Made by a program: the position numbers and the translations under genes. From the NCBI RefSeq assembly GCF_013911085.1, contig NZ_JACERN010000042.1, positions 1-64,000 of the forward strand: a stretch of 64,000 nt of DNA. Reading direction: 5' to 3'. The notes beneath the pieces are model-generated. The model was not told the origin of the DNA. It saw only the letters and a program-made list of their open reading frames with translations, and did no database searches. The stretch is from Aquitalea aquatica. GTDB taxonomy: Bacteria > Pseudomonadota > Gammaproteobacteria > Burkholderiales > Chromobacteriaceae. Each line of letters begins with the position of its first letter. The first letter of the stretch is position 1. This document shows positions 34,807-42,767 of the stretch, piece by piece.

Positions 34807-35688
34807 TCAGTGCGGATCTAGCGTGCCAAGACAGGCTAGCAATGCCAAAGCAAGCAGGCACAGGGCAATTTGCATGTTAACGGCGCGGATCAACCAGGGA
34901 ATGGCGCTGCGCTTGTCGCGCATGCGCGGAACAAGATAGTAGCGGTTGAACACGGCCAGCAGCACCATGCCGAGTATCGCCAGCAGTTTTAAGCCCAGCA
35001 GGATGGTATACGCGGAAAAACCATCGGGTAGCAAACTGCCGTTGATCAGATAGAAATTGCCCATGCCGGTGAGGATGACGACTGCAACAAGCGCATGACC
35101 CGCCGTGGAAAAGCGGATCAGCGCCTGCATGGCAGGCTGCCGCCATGGCCCGGTTTGCCGCATCAGTTGCAATACCAGCGGCAGCGCACCCAGCCATGCT
35201 GCCGCAGCGAGTAAATGCAGCAGGTCGTTGAGTTGATGGACTACGCCGAGCCAGCCCTCATTCATTGCCGCGTGACCACTGAGCGTCAGACTGGCCAATA
35301 ATGCGGTGGCAAGGAGTGCCGTCACTGGTGCAGCGCCGGCCCTTTGCCCGGCATGGCCGGACAGCACCAGCAGCAAGGCTGCTGCCAACTGCCAGCACCA
35401 GGCCCGACCGATACTGGATTCACCGGCCAGCATGGCCAGGCTGCTGATCTGCCAGCTGTCTGCCCAGCTATCGGCAAGGATGGCGTTGTGCAAGGGTAGT
35501 GCACACAAGGTGGCGAGCAGGATGAGCCAGCGAAGCCGCGCCAGCCTCGGCTGCCAGGCATGCCCGAGCCGGCTGCCCAGCCCGCCTGGCACCAGACTGA
35601 GCAGAAACCAGGCCGTGCCGAACAAGCACATGGCTGCACCGTCTGTCAGCCAGCGGCACAGCCATAACAAGTAATCAGCCGAGTTCAC
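34807..35688 (-). CDS. copD: CopD family copper import/resistance membrane protein
   Basis: 293 aa with about eight membrane helices; the C-terminal half matches the CopD domain (IRFSTAGHALVAVVILTGMGNFYLINGSLL...GLKLLAILGMVLLAVFNRYYLVPRM). CopD works with periplasmic CopC to bring copper across the inner membrane. Its start overlaps the copC stop by 4 bp, so the two are coupled. It is within the metal island, between the zinc genes and the Csp1-like gene. Confidence 0.9.
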   Translation of the reverse strand: MNSADYLLWLCRWLTDGAAMCLFGTAWFLLSLVPGGLGSRLGHAWQPRLARLRWLILLATLCALPLHNAILADSWADSWQISSLAMLAGESSIGRAWCWQLAAALLLVLSGHAGQRAGAAPVTALLATALLASLTLSGHAAMNEGWLGVVHQLNDLLHLLAAAAWLGALPLVLQLMRQTGPWRQPAMQALIRFSTAGHALVAVVILTGMGNFYLINGSLLPDGFSAYTILLGLKLLAILGMVLLAVFNRYYLVPRMRDKRSAIPWLIRAVNMQIALCLLALALLACLGTLDPH

Positions 35689-36050
35689 TTGCCTACGCTG
35701 AAGCTATACGTGCCGTTGGTCTTGTGGCCATCCACGGACAAGGCATGCCATTCCACCTGGTAGCTTCCTGCGGGCAATGGCTGGGCCGGTTTCACCACCA
35801 GTGTCTTGCCGCCATTGGTCAGCGTGGCTTCACCCAGCGCGATGTCCTGCTTGCTGGCGTTAATCAGCTTGATGCCGCTGAATTTCACATCCAGTGCTTC
35901 GGAAAATGTCAGGCTCAGGCTGGCAGGGCTGCTGGCTATGCTGTTGGCGGCCGGCTCGGCTGCTTTCAGATGGGCATGGGCCCAGGCGGCCGTGCTGGTG
36001 AACAGGCTGGCGGTGATGATCAGCAGGGCAAAACGGATAAAACGCAGCAT
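35685..36050 (-). CDS. copC: CopC periplasmic copper-binding protein
   Basis: 121 aa with AGGAG before the ATG. The signal peptide ends at AWA so the mature protein begins HAHLKAAEPA, placing His at position 1 as in Cu(II)-binding CopC. A second ligand His is in SVDGHKTNGTYSFSV at the C terminus, and the beta-sandwich core is intact. The methionine-rich Cu(I) loop of P. syringae CopC is missing, so this is the Cu(II)-only type. It is the first gene of copCD. Confidence 0.94.
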   Translation of the reverse strand: MLRFIRFALLIITASLFTSTAAWAHAHLKAAEPAANSIASSPASLSLTFSEALDVKFSGIKLINASKQDIALGEATLTNGGKTLVVKPAQPLPAGSYQVEWHALSVDGHKTNGTYSFSVGK

Positions 36051-36266
36051 GGGAACTCCTGTTGGTGTGAAAAAGATAGATTATAAAAAAACGATCCGGG
36101 CCTGCCGAGGCGACACGCCAAGCTAGCAGCGCAGTGCCTGCCATCCGGTGTTCAGGGCTGGCTGGCGGTCAGCTCCCCGGCGCATTGCCGTTTAATTTTG
36201 CGCGCAGATTGCATGATCTGGCGTAGCATTTAAATCTTATGTCCTGAAATATTGATTGGAGAAATG

Positions 36267-36701
36267 ATGGACCGTCGTGAAGCCATTGGAGCTGTTGGTG
36301 CCTTTACTCTGGCAGCATTGAGTACGGTGGGCCGGGCGGAGAGCATGCCTGCGGCGAGCGCACCTGTCAGCAAGACCGCTGCGCTGGCAGAGGCGGCAAG
36401 CCACTGTGTGCTGAATGGCCAGCACTGTCTGGCCCATTGCCTGTTCTTGCTGGGTAATGGTGATGATTCGATGGCTGATTGTTCCAAGGCCATCAACCAG
36501 ATGCTGGCGTGCTGTACGGCCTTGCAAAGCCTGGCAGCACAGGATTCGGCCTTGTTGCCGGCCATGGCCAAGGTGGCGCTGGAAGCCTGTACCGTATGCG
36601 AAAAAGCCTGCAAGCAGCACAGCAGCATGCACGCTCCGTGCCGCGCCTGCATGGAGTCCTGTGCGGAGTGCATCAGGCAGTGCCGTGCATTTGCTGCCTG
36701 A
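36267..36701 (+). CDS. Csp1-like Tat-exported four-helix copper storage protein
   Basis: 144 aa from the second of two adjacent ATG codons, which gives a 7-bp spacing to GGAG. A twin-arginine signal (MDRREAIGAVGAFTLAALSTVGRA) is followed by an all-helical domain with 14 cysteines in repeated CxxxC-like spacing (SHC...QHCLAHC...ADC...ACC...EACTVCEKAC...APCRACMESCAECIRQC). This is the DUF326/Csp pattern, where a cysteine-lined four-helix bundle stores many Cu(I) ions; Csp1 of methanotrophs has 13 Cys and is also Tat-exported. Placed between copCD and the copper/chelate importer. Confidence 0.9.
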   Translation: MDRREAIGAVGAFTLAALSTVGRAESMPAASAPVSKTAALAEAASHCVLNGQHCLAHCLFLLGNGDDSMADCSKAINQMLACCTALQSLAAQDSALLPAMAKVALEACTVCEKACKQHSSMHAPCRACMESCAECIRQCRAFAA

Positions 36702-36719
36702 GCCTGCAGGCCACGGCCC

Positions 36720-37496
36720 TCAGGCAGGCTGAGCATGGCGACCATGGTAAAACAGCGCAAAGCCGTCATCGGCGGTGATGCTGGAAATGGGCGTGTGATA
36801 TAGCTGGCTGAGCAAGGCCGGGGTCATTACTTCTGCCGTTGCCCCAGCCGCCAGCACGCGCCCCTGTTGCAGCAGCCAGCAATGCTGGCTGTAACGCCGG
36901 GCGGCATTCAGGTCGTGCAGCACCATGATGGTGAGCATATTGCGCTGGCGGGTTTGCTGCTCAATCAGTGCCAGTACTTGCTGCTGGTGTTGCAGGTCCA
37001 GCGCGCTGATGGGTTCGTCCAGCAGCAGGATGGACGGTTCACGCATCAATGCCTGTGCCAGAAACACCATCTGGCGCTGCCCGCCGCTCAGTTGGCATAG
37101 CGGCTGTTGCGCCACAGCGGACAAGCCCAGCTGCGCCAGTTGCTGCCGGGCTTGCTGCTGCAAGCTTTCCGGCACGCGCCAGCCCAGGGTTTGCAGCTTG
37201 CCCAGTAGTACCACTTCCACTGCACTCAGCCGGCTGTTGCTGCCACAGTCCTGCGGCAGCCAGGCCACCTTGGCGGGCAGGGTGCCGTGGTGGTGCTGCC
37301 AGTCGGGCTGACTGGCATGCCGGATGCTGCCGGCATAGGCCAGTTGCCCGGCCAGGGTGCGCAGCAGGGTGGATTTGCCGCAGCCATTGGGCCCCAGCAG
37401 GCAGGTGATGCTGCCTTGCGGGCCGCTGGCAAGGTCCAGCCCGTGCAGCACGGTTTGCCCGGCCAGGCGTACCGATAGCTGTGTGAGTTGCAGCAT
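36720..37496 (-). CDS. ABC transporter ATP-binding protein (FecE/BtuD type)
   Basis: 258 aa. Walker A GPNGCGKST, signature LSGGQRQM, Walker B ILLLDEP, switch His in VLHDLNAARRYS. It is the third gene of a three-gene importer operon running minus strand from the oprC promoter (binding protein, permease, ATPase). The family imports siderophores, heme or B12; here the neighbours suggest copper or a copper chelate. The permease stop is 1 bp before its start. Confidence 0.93.
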   Translation of the reverse strand: MLQLTQLSVRLAGQTVLHGLDLASGPQGSITCLLGPNGCGKSTLLRTLAGQLAYAGSIRHASQPDWQHHHGTLPAKVAWLPQDCGSNSRLSAVEVVLLGKLQTLGWRVPESLQQQARQQLAQLGLSAVAQQPLCQLSGGQRQMVFLAQALMREPSILLLDEPISALDLQHQQQVLALIEQQTRQRNMLTIMVLHDLNAARRYSQHCWLLQQGRVLAAGATAEVMTPALLSQLYHTPISSITADDGFALFYHGRHAQPA

Positions 37497-37497
37497 C

Positions 37498-38532
37498 TTA
37501 TTGCCCGCCTTTTCTACGCAAGATCAGCAGCAGGAAGAAGGGCAGGCCGATCAGCGCCGTGACAATGCCGATGGGAATCAAGCCGCCGGGTGACAACCAT
37601 TTGCCCAGTACCGAGGCCAGTGACAGTAACAAGGCACCCGACAGCGCCGCACCGGGAATCAACAGCCGGTGGTCCTCACCCAGCAGCATGCGCGCCATAT
37701 GCGGGGCAATCAGCCCGACAAAACCGATGGTGCCGACAAAGGCCACCGCCACGCCGGTGAGCAAGGACACCAGGGCCAGCGCGCGCCAGCGCAGGCGGCT
37801 TACCGTAATGCCCAGGCTGGCGGCGCGTTCATCTGACAGACTCAGCGCGGTAAAGCGCCAGGCGTCGCGCGCCAGTACGCCACAGGCCAGCAGCAGGGTA
37901 AGCCACATCAGTCCCACCGCATGCCAGCCGCTTTTGTACAGGCTGCCAAACAGCCAGAATACGATCTGCGCCAGGGCGTCCGGTGCGGCCAGGTATTGCA
38001 GCAAGGACAGCAGCGCCTGAAACAGGAATAGCAGCGCAATACCGGCCAGTACATAGGATTCGGCATTGCCACCACGGTGACGGCCAATCAGCAATACCGC
38101 ACTGCCGGCGACAAAGGCAAAGCCCAGCGCGCAAAGCGGCAGGCCCCAGGCTTCGGCCAGCCCCAGGCTGCTGCCCGCCACTATGAATAGGGCCGCGCCA
38201 AAACCGGCCCCCGCCGAAATGCCTAGTGTGTAGCTGCTGGCCAGCGGATTGTGCAGCACGGTCTGCATGACCAGCCCGGATACCCCCAGCGCCGCGCCCA
38301 CCGCCAGCGCCATCAGCGCCACCGGCAGGCGGATTTGCCACACGATGACGCCATCGCCCCCTTCCCCTTGCAGCAGGCTGTGCAGTACCTGAGTCATGCT
38401 CAGCTGTGCCGGGCCGCTGGCAATGTCCAGCAGCAAACTGCCAGCCAGCAACAGGGCTGCCAGCAGCAGCAAGCCGCTGCGGCCAAGCCAGGACTGCCAG
38501 CGGCCAGTCAGCGCGAGAGTCAGTGTGCTCAT
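37498..38532 (-). CDS. FecCD family ABC transporter permease
   Basis: 344 aa with about ten membrane helices. FecCD motifs include GAALGVSGLVMQTVLHNPLASSYTLGISAGAGFGAAL and IGFVGLIAPHMARMLLGEDHRLLIPGAALSGALLL. It forms the inner membrane channel as a homodimer with two ATPases. Its start overlaps the binding protein stop by 4 bp. Confidence 0.94.
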   Translation of the reverse strand: MSTLTLALTGRWQSWLGRSGLLLLAALLLAGSLLLDIASGPAQLSMTQVLHSLLQGEGGDGVIVWQIRLPVALMALAVGAALGVSGLVMQTVLHNPLASSYTLGISAGAGFGAALFIVAGSSLGLAEAWGLPLCALGFAFVAGSAVLLIGRHRGGNAESYVLAGIALLFLFQALLSLLQYLAAPDALAQIVFWLFGSLYKSGWHAVGLMWLTLLLACGVLARDAWRFTALSLSDERAASLGITVSRLRWRALALVSLLTGVAVAFVGTIGFVGLIAPHMARMLLGEDHRLLIPGAALSGALLLSLASVLGKWLSPGGLIPIGIVTALIGLPFFLLLILRRKGGQ

Positions 38533-39638
38533 GGTTTGAGAGACAGCAACCAGCTGCCGCTATAGGCAACCGGCAGATAGCGCTGGTGGTACTGGCGCAA
38601 TTCGGCCAGCGGGTCGACATCGGCAAACTGCGCCGGGTACAGCTGCTTGGTGATAAAGGCCATGGCGGTGTAGTCGTTCAGGCTGCGGCACAAGCCGTGT
38701 TCGATAGCATAAACATGCTGTTGGCGCACGGCGGGCAGGCTGCTCCAGCCGGGGCGGCCCAGATAGGCCTGCAGGCTGGTGCGGGCGTCCGCAGCGTTAT
38801 GGTTGTATCCGAGTTTGACTGCCTTGGGGCGGTTTACCCAGGACGAGCCGGCAATGAAGATGTAGTCCGGCTGGGCGGCCAGCACGGCTTCCGGGTTCAG
38901 CGGCCCCCAGTTGGCGGCAATGCGGCCATTGGCCAGATTATCCGCGCCCAGGGTGTCCAGCAGCTTGCCCCACATGGTGTCGCGGTAGGTATTGCCCACC
39001 GTGTCTGCGCCGTCGCGGCCCAGCTCCACATATACCTTTGGCTTGCTGCTGGCTTTGGCCAGTGCCACGCGACGCAGGATGTCACGGTATTTGCGCTGGT
39101 ATTGCTGCGCCAGTTCCTCTGCACGGATATTGCTGCCCATCACCGCCCCAATGGCGCGGGTGCTGGCCAGATGCCGCTCCAGCGTCTGGGCGTTGTAGTC
39201 GATCACCACGATGGGAATGCCCGCCTGGGTGATTTGCTGTACCGCCGTGCCCAGCACCTTGAAGCTGCCCTCGGGCAGGATCAGCACATCCGGCTTCAGC
39301 GCAATCACCTTTTCCGCGCTGAAGGTGTTGTCCTCGCTATAACCCACGTCCGGCATGGTTTTGAGTGCCGGAATCACCTGCTGATAAAGCGCCCAGTTGG
39401 CCGGACGCCAGCCAGCCCAGGGGTTTTTGCTGATGCCTACCACGCGTTTCCAGCCCTCGGTACCGGCGATGGCGGTGAAATCCTCGAAATTGAAACCCAG
39501 CACTACCCGTTTGGCCGGAACATCCACCACCACCTTGCGGTTAAGGGCATCACTGATGGTGAGCGGTTTGGCAAAGGCGGGCAGGGCCAGCAGGGAGGAC
39601 AGGCACAGGGCAAGGATGGCGGTGCGGCGGCTGGTCAT
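38529..39638 (-). CDS. Periplasmic binding protein of the FecCD-type importer
   Basis: 369 aa from the ATG at 39638, directly followed by a signal peptide (RRTAILALCLSSLLALPAFA). It is a BtuF/FhuD-like class III binding protein. The earlier in-frame ATG at 39671 coincides with a TAAAAT -10 on this strand, which argues for the downstream start. It is divergent from the OprC-like receptor, with two 17-bp boxes between, so receptor and importer probably form one pathway. No classical ligand motif identifies the cargo; free copper, a copper chelate or another metallophore are possible. Confidence 0.9.
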   Translation of the reverse strand: MTSRRTAILALCLSSLLALPAFAKPLTISDALNRKVVVDVPAKRVVLGFNFEDFTAIAGTEGWKRVVGISKNPWAGWRPANWALYQQVIPALKTMPDVGYSEDNTFSAEKVIALKPDVLILPEGSFKVLGTAVQQITQAGIPIVVIDYNAQTLERHLASTRAIGAVMGSNIRAEELAQQYQRKYRDILRRVALAKASSKPKVYVELGRDGADTVGNTYRDTMWGKLLDTLGADNLANGRIAANWGPLNPEAVLAAQPDYIFIAGSSWVNRPKAVKLGYNHNAADARTSLQAYLGRPGWSSLPAVRQQHVYAIEHGLCRSLNDYTAMAFITKQLYPAQFADVDPLAELRQYHQRYLPVAYSGSWLLSLKP

Positions 39639-39669
39639 TATTCTTTGGATATCGGGTGACAAGGCCGTC

Positions 39670-39714
39670 ATTTTAAGGAAAGGGCGGGATGGGTGGCTGC
39701 GGCAAATTGTCGCA
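39670..39714 (-). promoter_or_regulatory. Promoter of the importer operon with 17-bp box 3
   Basis: The box TGCGGCAAATTGTCGCA lies at 39698-39714. On the minus strand a good -10 (TAAAAT, 39675-39670) predicts a start near 39663, putting the box centre at about -43. No -35 hexamer is needed if the bound regulator replaces it, the class II activator layout. Confidence 0.65.
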
Positions 39715-39720
39715 GCATGG

Positions 39721-39737
39721 TGCGGCAATATGTCACA
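39721..39737. promoter_or_regulatory. 17-bp RegA/RoxR-type box 4 (oprC side)
   Basis: TGCGGCAATATGTCACA, 23 bp from box 3 centre to centre. A weak -10 (TAAGCT, 39760-39765) downstream would put it near -43 of an oprC start. The leader before oprC (39772-39895) also has a CCGAAC-tgt-GTTCGG hairpin. Confidence 0.65.
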
Positions 39738-39895
39738 GCGCTTTGCCTTGGCAAGCTTGTAAGCTCGCAAGATTGACAGGCCAGGCCGCCGAACTGTGTT
39801 CGGCAAGCATGCTTGGGCCTGATCGGCATAACAGGGCTGGCAATCACCAGTTTGACCGGCCCGGCTGATTATCCGTTGCTCACTTGGGAAGCCTC

Positions 39896-42094
39896 ATGCA
39901 TTACCAGACCAAACCGGCCGTTGTGGCCGTCACCCTTGCGCTGTCCGCCCTTGGCCAGCTGGCTTATGCCGCCGACAGCACTGAAGTACAGCAAATGCCG
40001 GAGGTAGTTGTCCACGGCAGCCGGCCGGACAACCAGGCCAATGGCAGCAGCCTCAGCCAGACACAACTGGCTGGGCAAGCAGCGCGCAGCAGCGACAGCG
40101 CCCAACTGCTGCAAGACATCCCCGGCCTGACTCTGCACGCAGCCGGTGGTTTTTCCAGCCTGCCGGTGCTGCGTGGCCTGGCCGACGACCGCCTGCTGGT
40201 CAAGACCGATGGCGCCAGCCTGATTGCCTCCTGTCCCAATCACATGAACTCGCCGCTGTCCTATATGGATGCCAGCAAGGTGGACAGCGTGCAGGTGTAT
40301 AACGCTGCCGCTCCGGTCAGCGCCGGGGGCGACAATATCGGTGGAGTGATCGTGGCCAAGTCGGCTGCGCTGCAGTTTGCCGAGCCAGGCCAGATATTGC
40401 AGGGCGGCGAAGTAGGGGCCTTCTACCGCAGCAATGGCGATGCGCGTGGTGCCAATGCCAGTGCTACCCTGGCCAACGACCATGTCAGCATCAACTACAC
40501 CGGTTCCACTGCCCGTAGTAATAACTACGACGCCGCGGCCAACTTCAAGAGCGCCGGTGCCGCAGCTTCCGGTCGTGCCTGGATGGATGGCGACACTGTG
40601 GGCTCCACCGCTTACAAGACCGAAAACCATGAACTGGGCGTGGCCTGGCGTGACTACTACCAGCTGCTGGAAGCCAAGGTGGGTGTGCAGCGCACCCCAT
40701 ACGAAGGCTTTGCCAACCAGCGCATGGACATGACCGACAACAGCAGCGACCAGCTGAACCTGCACTACAACGGCCAGTTTGCCTGGGGCGAGCTGGATGC
40801 GCGGCTGTACAGCCAGTATGTGCGTCATCACATGGATTTCGGTAATGACAAACAGCTGGATTACATGGGCGACATCGGCATGCCGATGGACACCGCCAGC
40901 CATACCCAGGGTGGCAGCCTCACGCTGGATCTGCCGCTGAATGCCAGCAACAAGCTGAAGCTGGGTACCGAATTCCAGCGCTACCAGTTGAATGACTGGT
41001 GGCCGCCAGTCGCAGGGGACACCATGATGATGGGGCCGGAAACCTTCTGGAACATCAAGAACGGCAAGCGTGACAAACTGGATGTGTTTGCCGAATGGCA
41101 GGCGGACTGGACCCCGCAATGGCGCAGCATCATCGGTACCCGTCTGAGCCAGGTGAAAACCAATGCCGACAATGTGTCCGGCTATAGCAGCATGTATGAC
41201 AGCGACGCTGCTGCCTTCAATGCCCAGAGCCATGCCCGTACCGACAACAATATCGACTTCTCGGCCTTGACCCGCTACATCCCCTCGGCAACCGAGCAGT
41301 ACGAACTGGCTTTTGCCCGCAAGACCCGTTCGCCCAATCTGTACGAGCGCTATACCTGGGCCACCGACAGCATGACCTCCATCATGAATAACTTTGCCGG
41401 TGATGGTAACGGTTATGTCGGTAACCCTAACCTGAAGCCGGAAGTGGCCAATACCTTAAGCAGCAGCCTTGACTGGCATGCGGCGGATGGCGAAGCGTGG
41501 CTGTTCAGGGTCAGTCCGTATTACAGCTACGTGCAAAACTATATCGACGCCAAGCGTTATGATGCCAGCAGTACCGCTACTACCGGCTATGTGGTGCTGC
41601 AATACATCAACCAGAACGCCCAGCTATACGGCGTGGATGTCAGCGGCAAGCTGCAGCTGGCCAAAAACACGGCCTATGGCAGCTTTGATGCCACCGCGCA
41701 GCTGAGTTACACCCGTGGCGAAAGCCTGACGACCGGCGACAATCTGTACAACATCATGCCGCTCAACGCCAAGCTGGCGCTGGTGAATAAGCTGGGGCAA
41801 TGGACCAGCACTGCCGAATGGCAGGCCGTACGCGCCAAGACTGAGGTTTCTGCCGTGCGTAATGAGGCCAAAACCCCTGGCTATAGCTTGTTCAACTTGC
41901 GCACCCGCTATGAAACCAAGCAATTCAGCGTGGATGTGGGCATCGACAATGTGTTCAACCGCTTCTACACGCTGCCGCTGGGCGGGGCCTATACCGGCCA
42001 GGGTGCCACCATGGGCATCAACAGCATTGCCTGGGGTGTTGGCGTGCCGGGAGCTGCCCGTTCGCTGTATACCGCCTTCAACTACAAGTTCTGA
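39896..42094 (+). CDS. oprC: OprC/NosA-like TonB-dependent copper receptor
   Basis: 732 aa from the ATG after GGAAG. A signal peptide (VTLALSALGQLAYAA), TonB box-like MPEVVVHG, a plug and a full barrel are present. The copper-site residues described for P. aeruginosa OprC, a CxxxM strap and an HxM, are both there: C113-PNH-M117 in the plug and H311-H-M313 in an early barrel segment (YVRHHMDFG). Methionine-rich stretches (GDTMMMGPETF) add to this. That makes ionic copper uptake the best-supported role. It is divergent from the FecCD-type importer and followed by a terminator. Confidence 0.88.
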   Translation: MHYQTKPAVVAVTLALSALGQLAYAADSTEVQQMPEVVVHGSRPDNQANGSSLSQTQLAGQAARSSDSAQLLQDIPGLTLHAAGGFSSLPVLRGLADDRLLVKTDGASLIASCPNHMNSPLSYMDASKVDSVQVYNAAAPVSAGGDNIGGVIVAKSAALQFAEPGQILQGGEVGAFYRSNGDARGANASATLANDHVSINYTGSTARSNNYDAAANFKSAGAAASGRAWMDGDTVGSTAYKTENHELGVAWRDYYQLLEAKVGVQRTPYEGFANQRMDMTDNSSDQLNLHYNGQFAWGELDARLYSQYVRHHMDFGNDKQLDYMGDIGMPMDTASHTQGGSLTLDLPLNASNKLKLGTEFQRYQLNDWWPPVAGDTMMMGPETFWNIKNGKRDKLDVFAEWQADWTPQWRSIIGTRLSQVKTNADNVSGYSSMYDSDAAAFNAQSHARTDNNIDFSALTRYIPSATEQYELAFARKTRSPNLYERYTWATDSMTSIMNNFAGDGNGYVGNPNLKPEVANTLSSSLDWHAADGEAWLFRVSPYYSYVQNYIDAKRYDASSTATTGYVVLQYINQNAQLYGVDVSGKLQLAKNTAYGSFDATAQLSYTRGESLTTGDNLYNIMPLNAKLALVNKLGQWTSTAEWQAVRAKTEVSAVRNEAKTPGYSLFNLRTRYETKQFSVDVGIDNVFNRFYTLPLGGAYTGQGATMGINSIAWGVGVPGAARSLYTAFNYKF

Positions 42095-42115
42095 GCCGAC
42101 TGCGTTTAGTCATTC

Positions 42116-42142
42116 AGCCCACCTGCATGGTGGGCTTTTTTA
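42116..42142 (+). terminator. Rho-independent terminator of oprC
   Basis: AGCCCACC pairs with GGTGGGCT over a 5-nt loop and is followed by six T. It lies 22 bp after the oprC stop. Confidence 0.93.
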
Positions 42143-42160
42143 TTGGCAGGCAGTTTGGGC

Positions 42161-42206
42161 TGCGACAATATGCCACATTTTTAATTCCGGCCAATTGATT
42201 TATATT
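42161..42206 (+). promoter_or_regulatory. 17-bp box 5 and promoter of candidate small RNA 1
   Basis: TGCGACAATATGCCACA at 42161-42177, followed by a good -10 (TATATT, 42201-42206). The predicted start near 42213 puts the box centre at -44, as at the importer and ECF promoters. No start codon with a ribosome site follows before the terminator. Confidence 0.6.
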
Positions 42207-42212
42207 GTATTA

Positions 42213-42307
42213 CGCAATACAAGCACTCCAAGGCTTGCTAGCTCATCTGCATGACTGTCCTGACCAGATAGATAAAATGCCCGCCCTGACCAGGTGGGCA
42301 TTTTTAT
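42213..42307 (+). ncRNA. Candidate small RNA 1 (about 95 nt)
   Basis: It is a short unit with its own predicted promoter and a terminator: ATGCCCGCC pairs with GGTGGGCAT (42277-42301, one G-T pair) and is followed by T5. There is no plausible ORF inside. It lies after the oprC terminator, so it is not just read-through. It may be a regulatory RNA induced with the copper/cyd genes, or a vestigial leader. Evidence is structural only. Confidence 0.45.
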
Positions 42308-42337
42308 TTCATATTTATTTCATGCGGCTTGTTTTGA

Positions 42338-42381
42338 TGCGGCATTCTGTCACATTTCATTTTATTGGTGATGGATATACC
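42338..42381 (+). promoter_or_regulatory. 17-bp box 6 and promoter of candidate small RNA 2
   Basis: TGCGGCATTCTGTCACA at 42338-42354, with a -10-like TATACC at 42376-42381 giving a start near 42388 and the box at about -42. It is the second box-promoter-terminator unit in tandem between oprC and cydP. Confidence 0.55.
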
Positions 42382-42387
42382 ATTTCA

Positions 42388-42449
42388 GCACCTCAAGCAA
42401 ACTTCAAACACTTTGTTGAGTGCCGCCTCCCCCTGAGGCGGCTTTTTTA
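42388..42449 (+). ncRNA. Candidate small RNA 2 (about 62 nt)
   Basis: The transcript would end in a strong terminator, GCCGCCT / AGGCGGC (42422-42442) with a 7-nt C-rich loop and six T. Upstream of the terminator is an unpaired A/C-rich stretch of the kind used for base-pairing by small RNAs. No ORF is present. The sequence differs from candidate 1. Confidence 0.45.
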
Positions 42450-42472
42450 TTTGCGCGGTATGTTTTTCTGAT

Positions 42473-42489
42473 TGTGGCATTATGTCGCA
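42473..42489. promoter_or_regulatory. 17-bp RegA/RoxR-type box 7 (cyd promoter, distal)
   Basis: TGTGGCATTATGTCGCA, 55 bp upstream of box 8 (about five helical turns) and 117 bp before cydP. It lies just past the terminator of candidate small RNA 2. Confidence 0.7.
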
Positions 42490-42527
42490 CTTGAAAAACC
42501 ACTTGAAAATAAAGGGCATTGGCGACT

Positions 42528-42544
42528 TGCGACATTTGGTCGCA
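42528..42544. promoter_or_regulatory. 17-bp RegA/RoxR-type box 8 (cyd promoter, proximal)
   Basis: TGCGACATTTGGTCGCA, 62 bp before cydP. A poorer relative, TATGGCATGGTGTCGCT, lies at 42563-42579. Paired boxes before cyd fit control of a terminal oxidase by a RegA/RoxR-type regulator, as known for RoxR and the bd-type cyanide-insensitive oxidase in Pseudomonas. Confidence 0.7.
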
Positions 42545-42605
42545 TTCTGGCAATTCCAGTTATATGGCATGGTGTCGCTGTTTTTTATTGCAGGTGCATG
42601 AGGCC

Positions 42606-42767
42606 ATGAAAGACAAAAAAAATTATCGCCGGGATATTGTCCTGGTATTGCTGGTGAAGTTGATTCTGTTGGCCCTGTTGTGGTCGGCATTTTTCCGTGA
42701 ACGGCCGGCCGTTGTGCCGACCAAGGCAGCCACGCACTGGTTGCAACACGAGGAGGTAGCACCATGA
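42606..42767 (+). CDS. cydP: Cytochrome bd oxidase putative small subunit CydP
   Basis: 53 aa. A basic N terminus (KDKKNYRRD) is followed by one membrane helix (IVLVLLVKLILLALLWSAFF) and a short periplasmic or cytoplasmic tail, the layout of the CydP family encoded directly before cydA in many proteobacteria. The stop overlaps the cydA start (ATGA). It likely helps assemble or stabilise the oxidase. It has a GAGG ribosome site. Confidence 0.8.
   Translation: MKDKKNYRRDIVLVLLVKLILLALLWSAFFRERPAVVPTKAATHWLQHEEVAP

Noticed and set aside
39738-39895. Cobalamin riboswitch before the OprC-like gene
   Set aside because: I looked for a B12-box-like sequence and found none; only a small CCGAAC-tgt-GTTCGG hairpin is present.
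42161-42544. The 17-bp boxes as FNR/ANR or CRP sites
   Set aside because: FNR-type sites read TTGAT-N4-ATCAA and CRP sites TGTGA-N6-TCACA; the boxes have TGCGGCA/TGTCGCA arms with 3-bp centre and match GCGNC/GNCGC better. An unusual CRP-family protein is not fully excluded.
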